From CAZZNY01 sp964655935 (GTDB lineage Bacteria > Patescibacteriota > Gracilibacteria > BD1-5 > UBA2023), in the NCBI GenBank assembly GCA_964655935.1, contig CAZZNY010000002.1:234853-298852 (forward strand): a DNA stretch of 64,000 bases. The letters run 5' to 3'. Shown piece by piece: positions 29,418-39,600 of the stretch. Both the position numbers and the translations under genes were made by a program. A model generated the notes under the pieces. The model was not told the origin of the DNA. It made no database searches and worked only from the letters and a program-made list of their open reading frames with translations. Positions within the stretch are counted from its first letter, which is position 1. Each line of letters starts with the position of its first letter.

Positions 29418-29800
29418 ATCTTCGAAAGTAATAAGCCGGATTCTGTATCTCGACATGAATCTTTCTAGGATGACGATCGCTCATCACCTCAAGCAGGGAT
29501 ACCGTACATATCAGCCGGAGAGCTATGTGATATAACCAGTACCATTCCCCTTGCGCCACATAGGGTTTACCACACTCGCTTTCGCGAGGATCTTCAGTAG
29601 CCATTGCTGACACCTAAAGACTTTTCACCTTTCATCTCGACAAGTCGAGATTAGTATTGTCTCTGTGACACTTTCCGTACTACAATCTTATGAATTATAC
29701 ATTGCAGCCGCAGACGTTATCTGCTATGTTTTCTCCATGGCGTCCGGACTTTCCTCTGACAGACTTTCATCCATCAGTACATGTCTTGCTTTCGAAGACG
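29418..29800 (-). ncRNA. rnpB: RNase P RNA
   Basis: Catalytic RNA of tRNA 5' processing. On the minus strand the conserved pieces appear in order: GAGGAAAGTCCGGACGCC (CR-I), GGTAAACCC, GAGGTGATGAGCGATCG-like, and AGATACAGAATCCGGCTTATT (CR-V). The ends pair as helix P1: TCTTCGAAAG with CTTTCGAAGA, both perfect. A promoter lies directly upstream. Ends are set from P1 and are accurate to a few bases. Confidence 0.93.
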
Positions 29801-29805
29801 GGAGG

Positions 29806-29833
29806 ATTATATCGAAAGTATATAAAAAGTAAA
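29806..29833 (-). promoter_or_regulatory. rnpB promoter
   Basis: On the minus strand: TTTACT (29828-29833), 16-bp spacer, TATAAT (29806-29811), giving a start at about 29800. Confidence 0.65.
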
Positions 29834-29841
29834 AAAGACTT

Positions 29842-29874
29842 AAAAAAACTCTTTCCGATCGGAAAGAGTTTTTC
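29842..29874 (-). terminator. Terminator of sigma/HARE-HTH gene
   Basis: AAACTCTTTCCGATCGGAAAGAGTTT: a perfect palindrome with T/A runs on both sides. Confidence 0.85.
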
Positions 29875-29893
29875 TTTGTAACTTTAAAACTAT

Positions 29894-30952
29894 TTATGCT
29901 GCCTTCTTGAGTTGGTACATATTTCGTCCGACTCGTTCTACATAATTTCGATTCTGGAGATTCATGTAGATAGTGGTTCGTTTTACTTGTCGAGTTTTGA
30001 GTACTTTTGCAATAATCTCTTCTGTATTCATTGGTCCTTTGAGTTTTCCGAGAACATCGACGATGACATCGAGAACCGTTCCAGCTTTGAATCCCCATTC
30101 TCTTAGAACGTAGATTCCTCGTCCGATGAGTACGAATTCGTTATTTCGGATAAGTTCATTGTGGATAGTCGCTACTTTTACTGCTTCTCAGAAATAGTTT
30201 GATACGAGATTTGAGAGTTCTACGAAATGAACTGGTCGTTTTTCTTTTTTCATTACATAGATTGCTTTTTCTTTGAGAGTTGCTGGATTAAGAATCTTCC
30301 ATTTCGTAAGTCCGATGAATTTTTCTTCTCCTTTAATAAGATCAGTGTAGACATCAAGAATAGAATCAATGAGAACGGTATCAACTTTTCCAAATGTAGA
30401 AAAAAGATTTACTTTAATCATCTCATAGAGAGCAGTTCGCTCCATAATATCGCCCTTTTTCTTGAGAATTCTGATAGATTCTTTGTGAATTTCGTTAATA
30501 AGTTTTTTGCTGATCTCTGGAAAATAAAAATATGTATATGTTCCGAGCTGTGGTTTTGATTTGTTGATATTGAAATTTGCCTGAAGAATCACTTCTACGA
30601 TACCAAAATTAACATCTCTCTCAACCTTCAATTCATCAACGATCGCGCTTACGAGTCCATCTTTTGTCATTACACCACCACTCATTCGAAGGATTGATTC
30701 ACCCATTTCCTGAACCTTTGCAAAGTTCGTAGAACGAATGATTCGACCAATTTTCTTGATTCCCGCTTCTTCGATCTGACGAACGCGTTCTCGAGTAATC
30801 TTGTAATCATCTCCGATTTTCTGGAGAGTTTCCTGTTCACCTGCGAGACCAATTCTTCGTGAAATGATCGTACTTTCCTTAGAGCTCAAGCTCGAGAGAA
30901 TGTTTGCAAATGTAGAGTGGATTTCTTGTGCATCCTTAAATAGTACGCCCAT
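29894..30952 (-). CDS. Sigma-70 region 4 plus HARE-HTH transcription regulator
   Basis: 352 residues. The N-terminal 75 residues are a sigma region 4 helix-turn-helix (KESTIISRRIGLAGEQETLQ; DDYKITRERVRQIEEAGIKKI). The C-terminal half includes a HARE-HTH-type winged helix (MKKEKRPVHFVELSNLVS; KVATIHNELIRNNEFVLIGRGIYVLREWG), like the delta subunit of Gram-positive RNA polymerase, and a third winged-helix repeat (MNTEEIIAKVL, KRTTIYMNLQN). It lacks sigma region 2, so it cannot melt promoters alone and probably modulates RNA polymerase. One TGA glycine (NYFGEAVK). Confidence 0.85.
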
Positions 30953-31108
30953 GTGATCTAAAATTAAGAGTGTAAGTAGAAAGTCTGATTTTTGTTTATA
31001 GCTTCTTCCAAAAACGACAGTATTCCATCCAGCTATTTATAATTTTTTTTGTATAAAAGTCAACAAGATTTTTCAAGCATTTTTAAAAACTGCTACTACA
31101 AGCAACTT

Positions 31109-31741
31109 TTAAATAGGTAAGCTCATATTCCCGGAGTCTTTATCATTCTTTTTTCCGAGAATCTGCTCATAGTCTTCGAGGTCAGTATTTCTATCTCCAG
31201 GATTCGAAACATAAATCTTTTCCAAAAGATCTTTTTTCTCCGCTCGATACGCTAAAATTCATCCAAAAATGACAAAGAGTGCACCGAGTATAGCAAAGAT
31301 AATTCATTTACCGATAGATATTCATTTTGTGAGAACAATGAGTCCCCGAATCCCCTGAAGTACGACGAATGAAAGAAGAAAAACAATAGCTCCCGAAAAT
31401 ATTATGATTGCATAATCTGGGAAAACAATGTTTGCACGAGTTTTTAATCGTTCTTTGTTTGTGTTTGAGAGCAAAAGAAGAGTAAGTACTCAGACGATCA
31501 GCAACAATATCCATCCTACATAACCAGCATAGAGACTAAACGCTGTAAAAGATCGATCTTCCCCAGTCTCGGAAAGAATAGAAAGCCACGAAAAAAAGAA
31601 CGAGATAATCACTAAAATTACTCACACTAACACTACTTTATAGCTTCCGGAAAGATTGAGAAAATTAAAACTGAGTCGATTCACGAGAAGTTGAAATTTA
31701 TATTTCATCTTTCGATTATGAGAATTTACTTCGTAATTCAT
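31109..31741 (-). CDS. Four-TM membrane protein (TGA=Gly)
   Basis: 210 residues, unrecognised. Four hydrophobic helices: VVLVGVILVIISFFFSWLSI, GYVGWILLLIVGVLTLLLL, YAIIIFSGAIVFLLSFVVL and GIIFAILGALFVIFGGILA. A soluble acidic tail follows (EKIYVSNPGDRNTDLEDYEQIL). Glycines inside several helices are TGA. An internal ATG at about 31708 is an alternative start. It is isolated between the sigma/HARE gene and the divergent pseudopilin operon. Confidence 0.7.
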
Positions 31742-31895
31742 AAATATATGCTTTTCAAATAGAAAAAAGTATAACTGGAACAGTTCCATTTATACTTGAT
31801 TTTGACACGAAGTAAAGGGATTAAAACTTGACTTTCAGGCAAATTATAGTTAAATCACCGGTGTAATTACCGATTTTCAAGCTAATCTTTGTCTT

Positions 31896-32195
31896 ATGAA
31901 AAAATCCGTACGGAAACAAAATATCTATATCTCACTCTTTTTAATTATTTTTGGTTTTTTTGTGACTTTTTTTGGAAGTATCTCATTATTCTCTCGTCAA
32001 CTTGCTGGAAAAAAGACTGAACCACTCAAGGAAAATGAGTTCTTAAAAAATCTTGATTTTACTATTCAATCTGGTCCAAAATCATTTTGGAAACACCCAA
32101 CCGGTATTAAAATATGAAGAAGTATTTCATCTTTTATCCATTTTCTTTTTTTCAGAAACGAAGCCTTTCAAGAAAAAAAAGGAGGAAAAAAATAA
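31896..32195 (+). CDS. Small membrane protein, first gene of the pseudopilin operon
   Basis: 99 residues with one TGA glycine (GIKIGRS). A basic N-terminus (MKKSVRKQN) precedes one strong TM helix (IYISLFLIIFGFFVTFFGSISLF), then a polar part and a Lys-rich end. The profile suits a pseudopilin-like or inner-membrane pilus component, but the GFxLxE motif is absent and no family is recognised. It ends 11 bp before the next start, in the same orientation. Confidence 0.55.
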
Positions 32196-32206
32196 TCTCA
32201 CCATTT

Positions 32207-33253
32207 ATGAAATTTTCATACAAAAAAACCACCGCTTTCACGATTATCGAACTCATTGTTTCGATTACTCTTTTTGCTTTTATCTTGATTGTCGCTTTTG
32301 AAGCACTCTGAAATGTCGGAAAGGATCGTGTTCGTATCTCAAATCAACTCGATCTGAATCGAGATATTTATTATGCTGTCGAGAAATTTGTTTCGCTTGT
32401 CAAAGAGGGTGGAACTCTCGATTACGAAGAATACTGGAATCGTGCACAAACAGGAACTGGCACAAGCTCTGGTTCCTATGCTCTTTATACTGGATATGGA
32501 AACTATGGAAGTGGTGGAGTAGCTTGAAATTACGGTTCATGATATTATCAATGTGATCAGTCGAATCCAAATACCAGCGGGAACGGATGTCCAGGCGCTG
32601 TTTCTGGATTACGACAACGATATGGTCAATACGCTCTTCAATTTATATATTACGGTGTTGATACGAATGGTGATGGAAAAGTTGCTGGAGATGACGACGA
32701 TGAAGATCTCTGACAATGACCTAATGCAATTCCGATCGATGCCAGTGGAGCCGTAAGAGAGCTCTATCTCATCAAAAAACAGACCATTCCTCAAGAACGA
32801 CTCTTATTCCGACTCAAATATGAATCTGATCCGGACGCTCCATCAACTATAACTTGTGATGGAAGTACTGGTTCTGGCTGTATCTGAAAACTTCAAATGC
32901 TTCGTCTCACTGGCTCTGACGAATGATTAAGTCATAGTGGAGCATGAGTTTGATCTCAGGATGGTATTATAGATACCTGGAAATGTAGTAGTGATTTTTG
33001 CACATCGGCCCCCTCTTTAAGTAGCTATTCGGCAGACACTGGGTGGATTGATATACTACCCTCCTACATTGATGTACGAGAACTTCGATTTTTTCCATCT
33101 CCTATTAAAGACGTAAATTATGCCTGGAAAGAATCAAATATTAACAATTCTTTTGTTCGTGTTGCTATGAAAATTGGATTTACCTGGTCTCGAAAAAAAC
33201 AATTACGAGTTTCGGATCCTATCATTAATATCACTACCACTATTAATCTCTAG
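32207..33253 (+). CDS. Pseudopilin, PilW/GspJ-like (TGA=Gly)
   Basis: 348 residues. A short basic leader then TAFTIIELIVSITLFAFILIVAFEALG, the prepilin signature with Glu at +5 (Ala replaces the usual Gly at the cleavage site). A long Gly/Tyr/Ser-rich middle (SGSYALYTGYGNYGSGG) includes many TGA glycines and an acidic DDDEDLG loop. Late segments (FRLKYESD, IDVRELRFFPSP, VRVAMKIGFTWSRKKQLRVSDP) match the layout of PilW/GspJ minor pilins that cap the pilus tip. The start at 32207 is chosen because it gives the short leader; an upstream in-frame ATG at 32114 overlaps the previous gene. Confidence 0.8.
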
Positions 33254-33259
33254 AGAATA

Positions 33260-34120
33260 ATGAATACTTCTTCTAAACAAGGTTCTGCTTTGATGGTAGC
33301 CATGATGATTTGTGGCATTATTATGATCATCGCTTTATATTTATTTGAAAAGGTGATACCAATATCTTCTGCTACCAAAAACATCGAAAATAGTAATGCG
33401 GCTTATTATCAAGCTGTTTCTGCCATAGAAGAAACCAAAACACACCTTTCTCCTTCAGATCCCGGTACAAACTATCTAAGTGGTACTCTTGATACAAATC
33501 CAAGATATTGGAAAACAAGTACTGTGGCTCAAGGTCCAAAGATACCTCTTTCTGGTCAGTGAAATAGTGAATACAATAAAGATTATAATCGCATCGCTCT
33601 TGGACAACCCGTTCAACTTGTCCTAAAAAGTCTTTCTGATGTCAACTCAGTAACCGCAATATTTAAAACTTTTTCTGGAACCACCCTAAGTGGATCACTT
33701 ACGTCCTCTGGAATAATTGCATGGACCTTAAATAATGGATCAGATACTCTTATTTCTAATACGGGAGGACTTATAAAAGGTGCTGATATATTGGGTGTGA
33801 CTTTACTTGATATTGAAACTCTCGATGGTATTACTGGCACAGGTGTCACATATACCCTCTGAGATTTCTATACCGCATACTGTGATGGAAGCATAAAAAT
33901 TTGTACTCTCAAGTTCCTTATTATCGAGCCATTAATTAATGATAAAAACAATCCGATTCCCTACCTCGAATATAAACTAGATTTTGGTGGTACTTCCATT
34001 CCACAACAATATACAACCATAACGGCAGAAGGATATGCTCCTGGATTCAAGCAAACCATCATAAAAAAATTACAACAAGCCACCACGAATGAGGCACTTG
34101 ATTTTACTGTGTTTCAATAA
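33260..34120 (+). CDS. PilX-like minor pilin assembly protein (TGA=Gly)
   Basis: 286 residues. The N-terminus (NTSSKQGSALMVAMMICGIIMIIALYLF) is the PilX-N type: a hydrophobic helix with GSALMVAM and no Glu+5. The body has Ser/Thr/Gly-rich beta segments and two Cys close together (FYTAYCDGSIKICTLKF). Two TGA glycines are seen. It follows the PilW-like gene by 6 bp, consistent with minor pilins that assemble as a tip complex. No ATPase or secretin gene is present in the window. Confidence 0.65.
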
Positions 34121-34137
34121 TCCCCAATTATTCCCCT

Positions 34138-35133
34138 ATGAAAATCTTTCAAATCACCGAAAACGATGCAAATCAACGACTGGATAAATTCTTGAAAAAG
34201 CTCCTTCCAAATGCCTCTCTTGCACTCATCTATAAGCTCAATCGAAAAAATTGCGTCAAAGTAAATGGAAAACGACAGGATAATGAATTTCGACTTGAAG
34301 CTGGAAGTGAAATAAAACTCTTCGTCACCGATGAGGATTATAAAGAACTCTCTCTCGCTCTTCCGCCGAAACAAAAACTATTAAATGATCAATCTCTCAG
34401 TAAAACTGATATCGTCTACGAAGATAAAGACCTTCTTATCGTGAATAAAAATCCTGGTGTTATTGTACATCCTGGAGATTTTAAGACCACTGAACTCTCT
34501 CTTATCGCGATGGTTCACGACTATCTCGGAGACCAGCTGAATTCCCTCACTTTCAAACCGTCACTGATCCACCGAATCGATAAAGATACTTCTGGAATTA
34601 TTCTCATCGCCAAGACAAAACCTTGTCTCGATGTCATGCTTCGTCAGCTCCAAGATGATAAAATCGACAAGCGATATCTCGCCATCTGTTCTGGGATTCT
34701 CACAGAAAAAAAATGAATTATTAAAGCAAAACTTGAACGAATCGAAGATGCAAAAAATGAAAATAAAGTCCGCGTAAATGACGCTGGTCAAAAAGCAGTC
34801 ACTCATTATCAAGTGCTCCACGAAAACATCAAAGAAAATTGGAGCGTAGTGGAATGTAAACTCGAGACTGGAAGAATGCATCAGATTCGTGTCCATATGA
34901 GCCACCTAGGGCACCCGATCATCGGAGATGATACTTATGGGGATCGCAGTCTGAACTCTCACCTACGAAGAAATTATGGGGTAAATCGCCAATTCCTTCA
35001 TTCTTATAAAATCTCTTTCCTTCACCCAACCAAACGAGTTCTCGTAACATTCACTGCTCGTCTCAAACCTGATATGCTCGCGTTTCTCGGAAATGCTCCA
35101 ATCGATGACTGGTATAAAAAACCTAACCAATAA
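34138..35133 (+). CDS. RluA-family 23S rRNA pseudouridine synthase (TGA=Gly)
   Basis: 331 residues. N-terminal S4 RNA-binding domain (NQRLDKFLKKLLPNASLALIYKLNRK, VKVNGKR), then the synthase: IVYEDKDLLIVNKNPGVIVHPG, the catalytic-Asp motif LIHRIDKDTSGIILIAKT, KRYLAICSG, and LETGRMHQIRVHMSHLGHPIIGDDTYG. This is the RluC/RluD subgroup, which isomerises U in 23S rRNA. One TGA glycine (EKKGIIKA). It sits in the minor-pilin operon, 17 bp after the PilX-like gene, with no evident functional link. Confidence 0.93.
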
Positions 35134-35143
35134 AATATTTTCC

Positions 35144-35653
35144 ATGACAAACTACGAACGAATCCTCGAAAAACTCCGATTGCTCGATATTTCTTTCCAA
35201 GAAATAGAACACCCAGAAAGTCACTCCTGTGATGAATCGAAAGCTTTTCGTGATGCACAAAATCTCTCGGGAATCGGCAGTAAAAATATTATCTTTCATT
35301 GTAAGTGAAACTTTTATCTCGTCACGACGACAGGCGAAAAACTTATCAAAGCACGAAACTTCAAACACGAATTCGGAAGCAAGGATATTCGTTTTGCCTC
35401 ACAGGAAGAAATTACGACTCTTATCACAGCAACCATAGGTTCGATTCCACCCTTTGGATTTGAAAATCCGACCATACCTATATTTATTGACGCTGAGATT
35501 TTTTCTCATGAATTTTTCATTTTTAATCCTTCTATCCCGACAAAAAGCATCCAAATAAAAACCGAAGATCTAAAGAAAATCTACGAATCTCTTCCAAATC
35601 CTGTGAAATATTTTATTCACGAAGAAGAAACATTTGAGATTTTAGAAAAATAA
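35144..35653 (+). CDS. YbaK/ProX-type aminoacyl-tRNA deacylase (TGA=Gly)
   Basis: 169 residues. Pattern of the YbaK/EbsC/ProX editing domain: FQEIEHPESHSCDESKAF at the N-terminus, GIGSKNIIFHCKGNFYLVTTTGEKLIKA in the middle (the catalytic-Lys region; Gly = TGA), then FASQEEITTLITATIGSIPPFGFENP and IPIFIDAEIF. Proteins of this family hydrolyse mischarged Ala- or Cys-tRNAPro. It follows the rlu gene by 10 bp. Confidence 0.88.
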
Positions 35654-35655
35654 GG

Positions 35656-35793
35656 CTTCGTCATTGCGAGAAGGTACGACGAAGCAATCCAGCCTTTGTC
35701 ATTCTGAATGTAATGAAGAATCCCTTACACTCAAGTAACTTATTGAACTCATCTATAAGGGACTCTCACGCTACGCTCAGAATGACAAATATA
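35656..35793. repeat. Palindromic repeat pair in spacer
   Basis: CGTCATTGCGAGAAGGTACGACGAAGCAATCC is followed by facing copies TTTGTCATTCTGAATG... and ...CGCTCAGAATGACAAA, with AATCCCTTA and TAAGGGACT inside; the two form a long imperfect hairpin. Confidence 0.75.
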
Positions 35794-35832
35794 TTCTCAG
35801 TCTCTAAATTCTAACCTCTAATTTCTATTCTT

Positions 35833-36594
35833 CTGTCTCTCGAAAAATTCAAAAACTACTTCCAGATAAAAGATGCTCCTTCGACAGAAGAAATCGAGTT
35901 ATTTCAGAAAACCCAAAAATATATCAAATATATCTCTTGGATTCCAGGACTTCGAATGGTCGCGATCTGCAATACCCTTTCGATGTACTGTAGTGATGAG
36001 GATTCCGATATAGATCTTTTTATCGTCACCGAGCAAAATAGAATGTGGCTCGTACGAGTCCTGATCACTGGTATCTTTCAGATTCTCGGAGTCAGACGCC
36101 ATGGGAAAAAAGTAGCAAAACGTTTTTGTCTCTCATTTTTCTGCACGACCGAATGAATGGATTTTAATACTTTCCGGCTCGATCACGATATCTATCTCGC
36201 CTACTGGATCTACTATCTTAAGCCGATTTTTGATAAAAATAATACGTATGAAGAATTAAGAAAGCTAAACGAAAACTGGACTGAAGAATTTTTCGGGAAA
36301 GATGAATATTGTGTAGAAGAGAAAAGGTGGCAAATAAATAGTACGCCTGAGTCTGTAATTCGTCATCCTGAACTTGTTTCAGGATCCCCCGACCAACTAT
36401 CCCAGGTCACTCCAAACAAATTCCTCAACCTCCTCGACTCACTCCTCCAAAAAATCTTTCTCCCAAAAACCATCGCACATCGAGAATCCATCGGAAATCC
36501 TGTCGGAATTATCGTGAATGAAGATATGCTGAAGTTTCATAATAATGATATGAGAGAAGAAATTACTAAAAACCTGCTTAAAGTAGGTTTTTAG
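35833..36594 (+). CDS. Nucleotidyltransferase-domain protein with in-frame palindromic insert (TGA=Gly)
   Basis: About 253 residues; no ATG start is available, and the frame opens after a TAA at 35809. CTG 35833 is given arbitrarily, and ATT at 35821 or the internal ATG 35956 are alternatives. Motif AICNTLSMYCSDEDSDIDLFIVT is a minimal nucleotidyltransferase site with the Asp-x-Asp metal ligands, although the usual Gly-Ser is replaced. RRHGKKVAKRFCLSFF and DIYLAYWIYYLKPIFD follow. Residues about 175-190 (VIRHPELVSGSPD) come from a GTCATCCTGAAC palindrome, so the protein appears to tolerate insertion of a repeat. One TGA glycine follows CTTE. Confidence 0.65.
36361..36394. repeat. Palindromic repeat inside the nucleotidyltransferase gene
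   Basis: CGTCATCCTGAACTTG/TTTCAGGATCCC is nearly identical to the spacer copy at 21.92 kb. It is in frame here. Confidence 0.85.
36566..36594. terminator. Terminator overlapping the gene's stop
   Basis: CTAAAAACCT-N9-AGGTTTTTAG (inner CTT/AAG also pairs): a perfect palindrome including the TAG stop. It serves the plus-strand operon and the convergent giant gene. Confidence 0.8.
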
Positions 36595-36615
36595 TAATGA
36601 AATATTTTTTTAAAA

Positions 36616-39600
36616 TTAGTAAATCTCAAGTCTACGCATCTGTTCAATAATCTGACCAGCTGACTGCATTGGATTGTTTATATTTATGCCTCATAATATC
36701 GCACCCCAGCTCGAATTATGTAATGGGACAGATGTATCTAGGCCTCAACTAGAAGTCATCATGTCTACCTGACATTGTTGAATATGACCATTGCAAGTTT
36801 GTATTTGAACATTCTTGTCTGCTGGAGTAAGCGTAGTATCTGCACGAATCCGAGAAATCTCGGAGTTCCAATATGATATATCTTGACTCCTTTGACAATA
36901 AGTTCATACGGCAGTGTTAATGCTACCAATATGGGTAACCGACAAGCTTCTTGGTTGTTGTGCTAAAGCGAAGAGTGTATCAGCAGATGCTACCGTGCTT
37001 CCTGATGCTGCATGCATCTGAGTTTTTACATCATCCCATGTTCCTCTGAAACCTCCAGATTCCACACGTGATTTAATAGCCTCAACACCAGCGATATTTG
37101 TATTAGTAACACCACTTATCTGTAAGTATTTAACTAATCTAGACATGGCATCCAACCCTGTGGGCACAGTACTAATATCAAGATTACCAGCCACTCTAAA
37201 TCATTCTGCCGCAACAAGAAAATTATTTTGAGAAGTTGGATTTGTATATCCAACGATTCTTGCCATAGATGCTCGAGCACGATTCCAATCTCCATTAAAT
37301 TGTTTTGATAATATCAATCTACGCAATCATTGAGCCTCAAGGTGTTCAGGTGATCCAACACCAATTTGTGATCCAATATAACCAACTATTTGGTCAAGTT
37401 TTGTCTGACAATCTGGAATAGTTGTTGGATCAAATACATTTAATCTATTCATTAAATCCGCTCTATCCGTCGTTCTTGGTGCGATTCCCGCCCAAGACCA
37501 CGCACGAACAAATGGTACCAGCTTATGTGCAAAGAATCTTCACCAACCAACATTTTGGAAAATAAGAGTAAGTCTTTGTTCAAACAACTTATCAGAAAGG
37601 TGTTCATTTTCCTTTAGTCTATCAAGGCTTCCAAATATTTTTTCCTTAGCACCTGGTTGAATGGTTCAATTAATAATCTCATTCTCTACAAGTTGTTTTG
37701 TGGCTTCAATAACAGTATTTCTTTTGTCTTTAACCTCTTTATCTCCAAAAATTCTATCAAGAAGACTATTTGGAAGTACAAAACCTAATGTTCATTTTAC
37801 GATACTTAAAGTGATTCATTTAAGTAATTTTCTTCATCCACTAAATGCAAACATTGCACCAAGACCAACAAGAACACCCAAAAAACCAGTTTTAAAAAAC
37901 TTATTAATAAATCCTGGTTCTGCAATTTTTGCAATTTCCAAAGACATTACCTTCATTATTGCTAACTTCATTTTATACACCTCTTCTGGATTAGATCATT
38001 GAACCTCCATAAAACTTCCGTCTGGAAGAGGAATATATGGACTTCTTGCATCAGAAGCGGCTTCTTTAAAAATCTTAAGATATTCTTTCCCTTCTCTTAA
38101 GCCAAAATCATCCTCCATTGTATCCTCAAGATTTTTAATTGAGTCGAAATCTTTTGGTTTTCATGGTTTGTTACCATTCAATTTTTCAGTAAGTACTGAT
38201 TCAGCCCTACCGATATCTGATTTAATATCTGAAACTAAAGGGCTTATATCAATTTCCCCTAGATTTAATTCTCCAGAATTTATTTTTTCCCATCGATGTT
38301 GAGCTTCATTAGACAGATTCGAGGAATTCTTCGAAACCGTTTTACTATCATGAAGTTTAAGCTTTGTGATTTCGCTATCGACAATTCCTTTAAGACCTTG
38401 AATAAGAGTGCTATCATCAGCTTCTCTTACCACACTTGGTTCTGGAGCCATCATGTTCTCGATCGATGATGCATTATTTGGTACAGCCTGAGCCATTTGT
38501 AGATTCATAAGGCTTATACTATAAGATCTAACCGCTTCGATTACCCTTCTGGTGCTAGCATCAAATTGTTTAAGTGTTGCGGATCTCTGTTCAGCTGGTA
38601 TGGCTGAATCAACAATGTAATTCATTTTCTTGAGTTCCGTCTGGAATCTATCTACTTCTATTTGAGCTTTCGAAGGAATTCATTTACTCGCCGTTTCAAG
38701 GGTCATAACTATTGCCTTAAGCTCACCACTTGGATGTTTCTCATATGAATAATCCTTTCCAAACGCTGGCGAAGCAAACAATACAAACAATGCAGGTATA
38801 GCATAACGAAGAGTGTTAGCAACCTGGTTTTGCATACGATCTGGAATTTTTTTAATCCAATCAAAACCACCTGATGACAACTCCAATAAGGAAATCTGAT
38901 GTTGTCTCAAAATACTCTCAATCTCCCGAAGTGCTGACATAGATTCAGCAGAAACTCATTCTAATTCAGGTATTTCAGTTCATTCTATTTTTTGAATAAG
39001 TGCCCCTTCAGGAAGCTTACCAGAAATTATTTTCACTGGTTTTGCCCGTAAAACAACCCCAGAGCTATTCACTCAATATAAAGATCCATTCGATTCTTTC
39101 ATGAATGTAAATTCTCCTCACTGTTTTGACTCATAATATTGACGGATATTTATTTCTTGTTTCTCATCATATGTAAAATTTGTATCGTTTGTTTTTTCGA
39201 CAATTCCAATACTAGTAGAATGTATTTGTTCAACACGCAGATATCTCTCTTCCACTATTCGTTCAAGACGAAGTAGTTCTTCAGCTGGCGCTTTCATTCG
39301 AGCTGCTTCCACCCAAGCAGTAAAATCTTTTGTATATTGAGCATAAGCTTCTTTTACATTTGGGTCAACCTTCCTATTTTTTAAAGCACCAACTACTCGT
39401 CTTCCTAGGGAATTACCCGCTTTAAGTGCTGTAATCATAACTACATTTTCCTCAAGTATCTCTATCCAATTTCTTTGTTGTTCTGGAGACAAGAATATTT
39501 TATCTTCCGCTACGGTTAATGCTGTAAAAGCTGCAATTTCCGCAGTATAATCTATTACCCCTTTTGAGAGTACTTCTTGACTTAAAAATGAAAAGCTAGG

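Noticed and set aside
31742..31895. Promoter for the pseudopilin operon
   Set aside because: Several TTGAC-like and TATA-like words occur but none at acceptable spacing; not called.
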